This document shows positions 63,973 through 64,000 of a stretch of DNA of 64,000 nucleotides, piece by piece. The notes below the pieces were generated by a model. It ran no database searches and was not told the origin of the DNA. It saw only the letters and a list, made by a program, of their open reading frames with translations. Every line of letters begins with the position of its first letter. The first letter of the stretch is position 1. Origin of the DNA: Actinokineospora fastidiosa (GTDB lineage: Bacteria > Actinomycetota > Actinomycetes > Mycobacteriales > Pseudonocardiaceae); assembly GCF_014648415.1 (NCBI RefSeq), contig NZ_BMRB01000001.1, positions 496,001 through 560,000 on the forward strand, read 5' to 3'. Position numbers and translations under genes: made by a program.

Positions 63973-64000
63973 GGGCCGCCCGGTGACGCTCCCCCCTCGG

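Overview
The window is about 72 percent GC, with frequent GTG starts, many GTGA/ATGA stop-start overlaps, and -10 hexamers placed 6-7 nt before start codons. This and the gene content point to an actinomycete of the Pseudonocardiaceae type (relatives of Saccharothrix, Actinokineospora or Lentzea). Genus is inferred. Two blocks follow gene orders I remember from Mycobacterium tuberculosis. About 3.7-37 kb plus the helicase at 49.7 kb resembles Rv0861c-Rv0883c: DUF2537, TrmH methylase, MarR, DUF2530, DUF3027, MFS, DUF2771, CspB, moaA, moaD, rpfA, mog/moaE, moaC, helicase-associated protein, XPB. About 52.3-63.5 kb resembles Rv0429c-Rv0440: groEL, moeA, psd, pssA, Cdc48-like ATPase, def, DUF3263, LytR_C protein.

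Layout: a heterodimeric ABC exporter (0.1-3.7 kb); DUF2537 and an rRNA methylase; a glutamate-cysteine-ligase-type enzyme and Fe/Mn superoxide dismutase; a MarR-controlled EntS-like exporter; a purine permease; membrane proteins and a large Hsp90/sacsin-like ATPase (11-15 kb); glutaminyl cyclase, MFS protein, lipoprotein and cold-shock protein (16-20 kb); two HAD phosphatases, an acyl-CoA synthetase, YccF and a metallophosphatase (20-24 kb); the molybdate operon modE-like/modA/repeat ORF/modB/modC (24.3-28.3 kb); moaA-moaD; rpfA behind a structured leader; a Mog-MoaE fusion with moaC; malic enzyme; and a Rv0862c-like protein.

From 37.1 to 49.7 kb lies material that separates the Rv0862c-like gene from its usual XPB partner: a cloverleaf-shaped intergenic element, a repeat-bearing metalloprotease, a cvnABCD-type signalling conservon, an NMT1/SsuA-type ABC importer operon, and two LppU-like membrane proteins. 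Then come XPB, a beta-lactamase fold protein, groEL with two CIRCE operators, a Ser/Thr kinase with an AIM24 protein, moeA, phospholipid synthesis genes, the ATPase, peptide deformylase and VirR-like genes.

Molybdenum is a theme: uptake (mod), pterin synthesis (moaA, moaD, moaC, mog-moaE) and molybdenum insertion (moeA) are all here. Three of these loci carry tandem low-complexity expansions: the mod operon between modA and modB, the Mog-MoaE linker, and a loop of MoeA.

The most unusual signal is a family of three intergenic arrays (30.95-31.05, 57.58-57.69 and 61.77-61.93 kb). Each is built of 8-11 short CAT..ATG-type palindromes whose centres are spaced mostly 15 bp apart (13-17), and each abuts stop codons. 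They are much more AT-rich than their surroundings, and I know no named element they match. A second striking element (37154-37244) is a perfect 19-bp inverted repeat enclosing a four-way junction with three hairpins and no unpaired junction bases.
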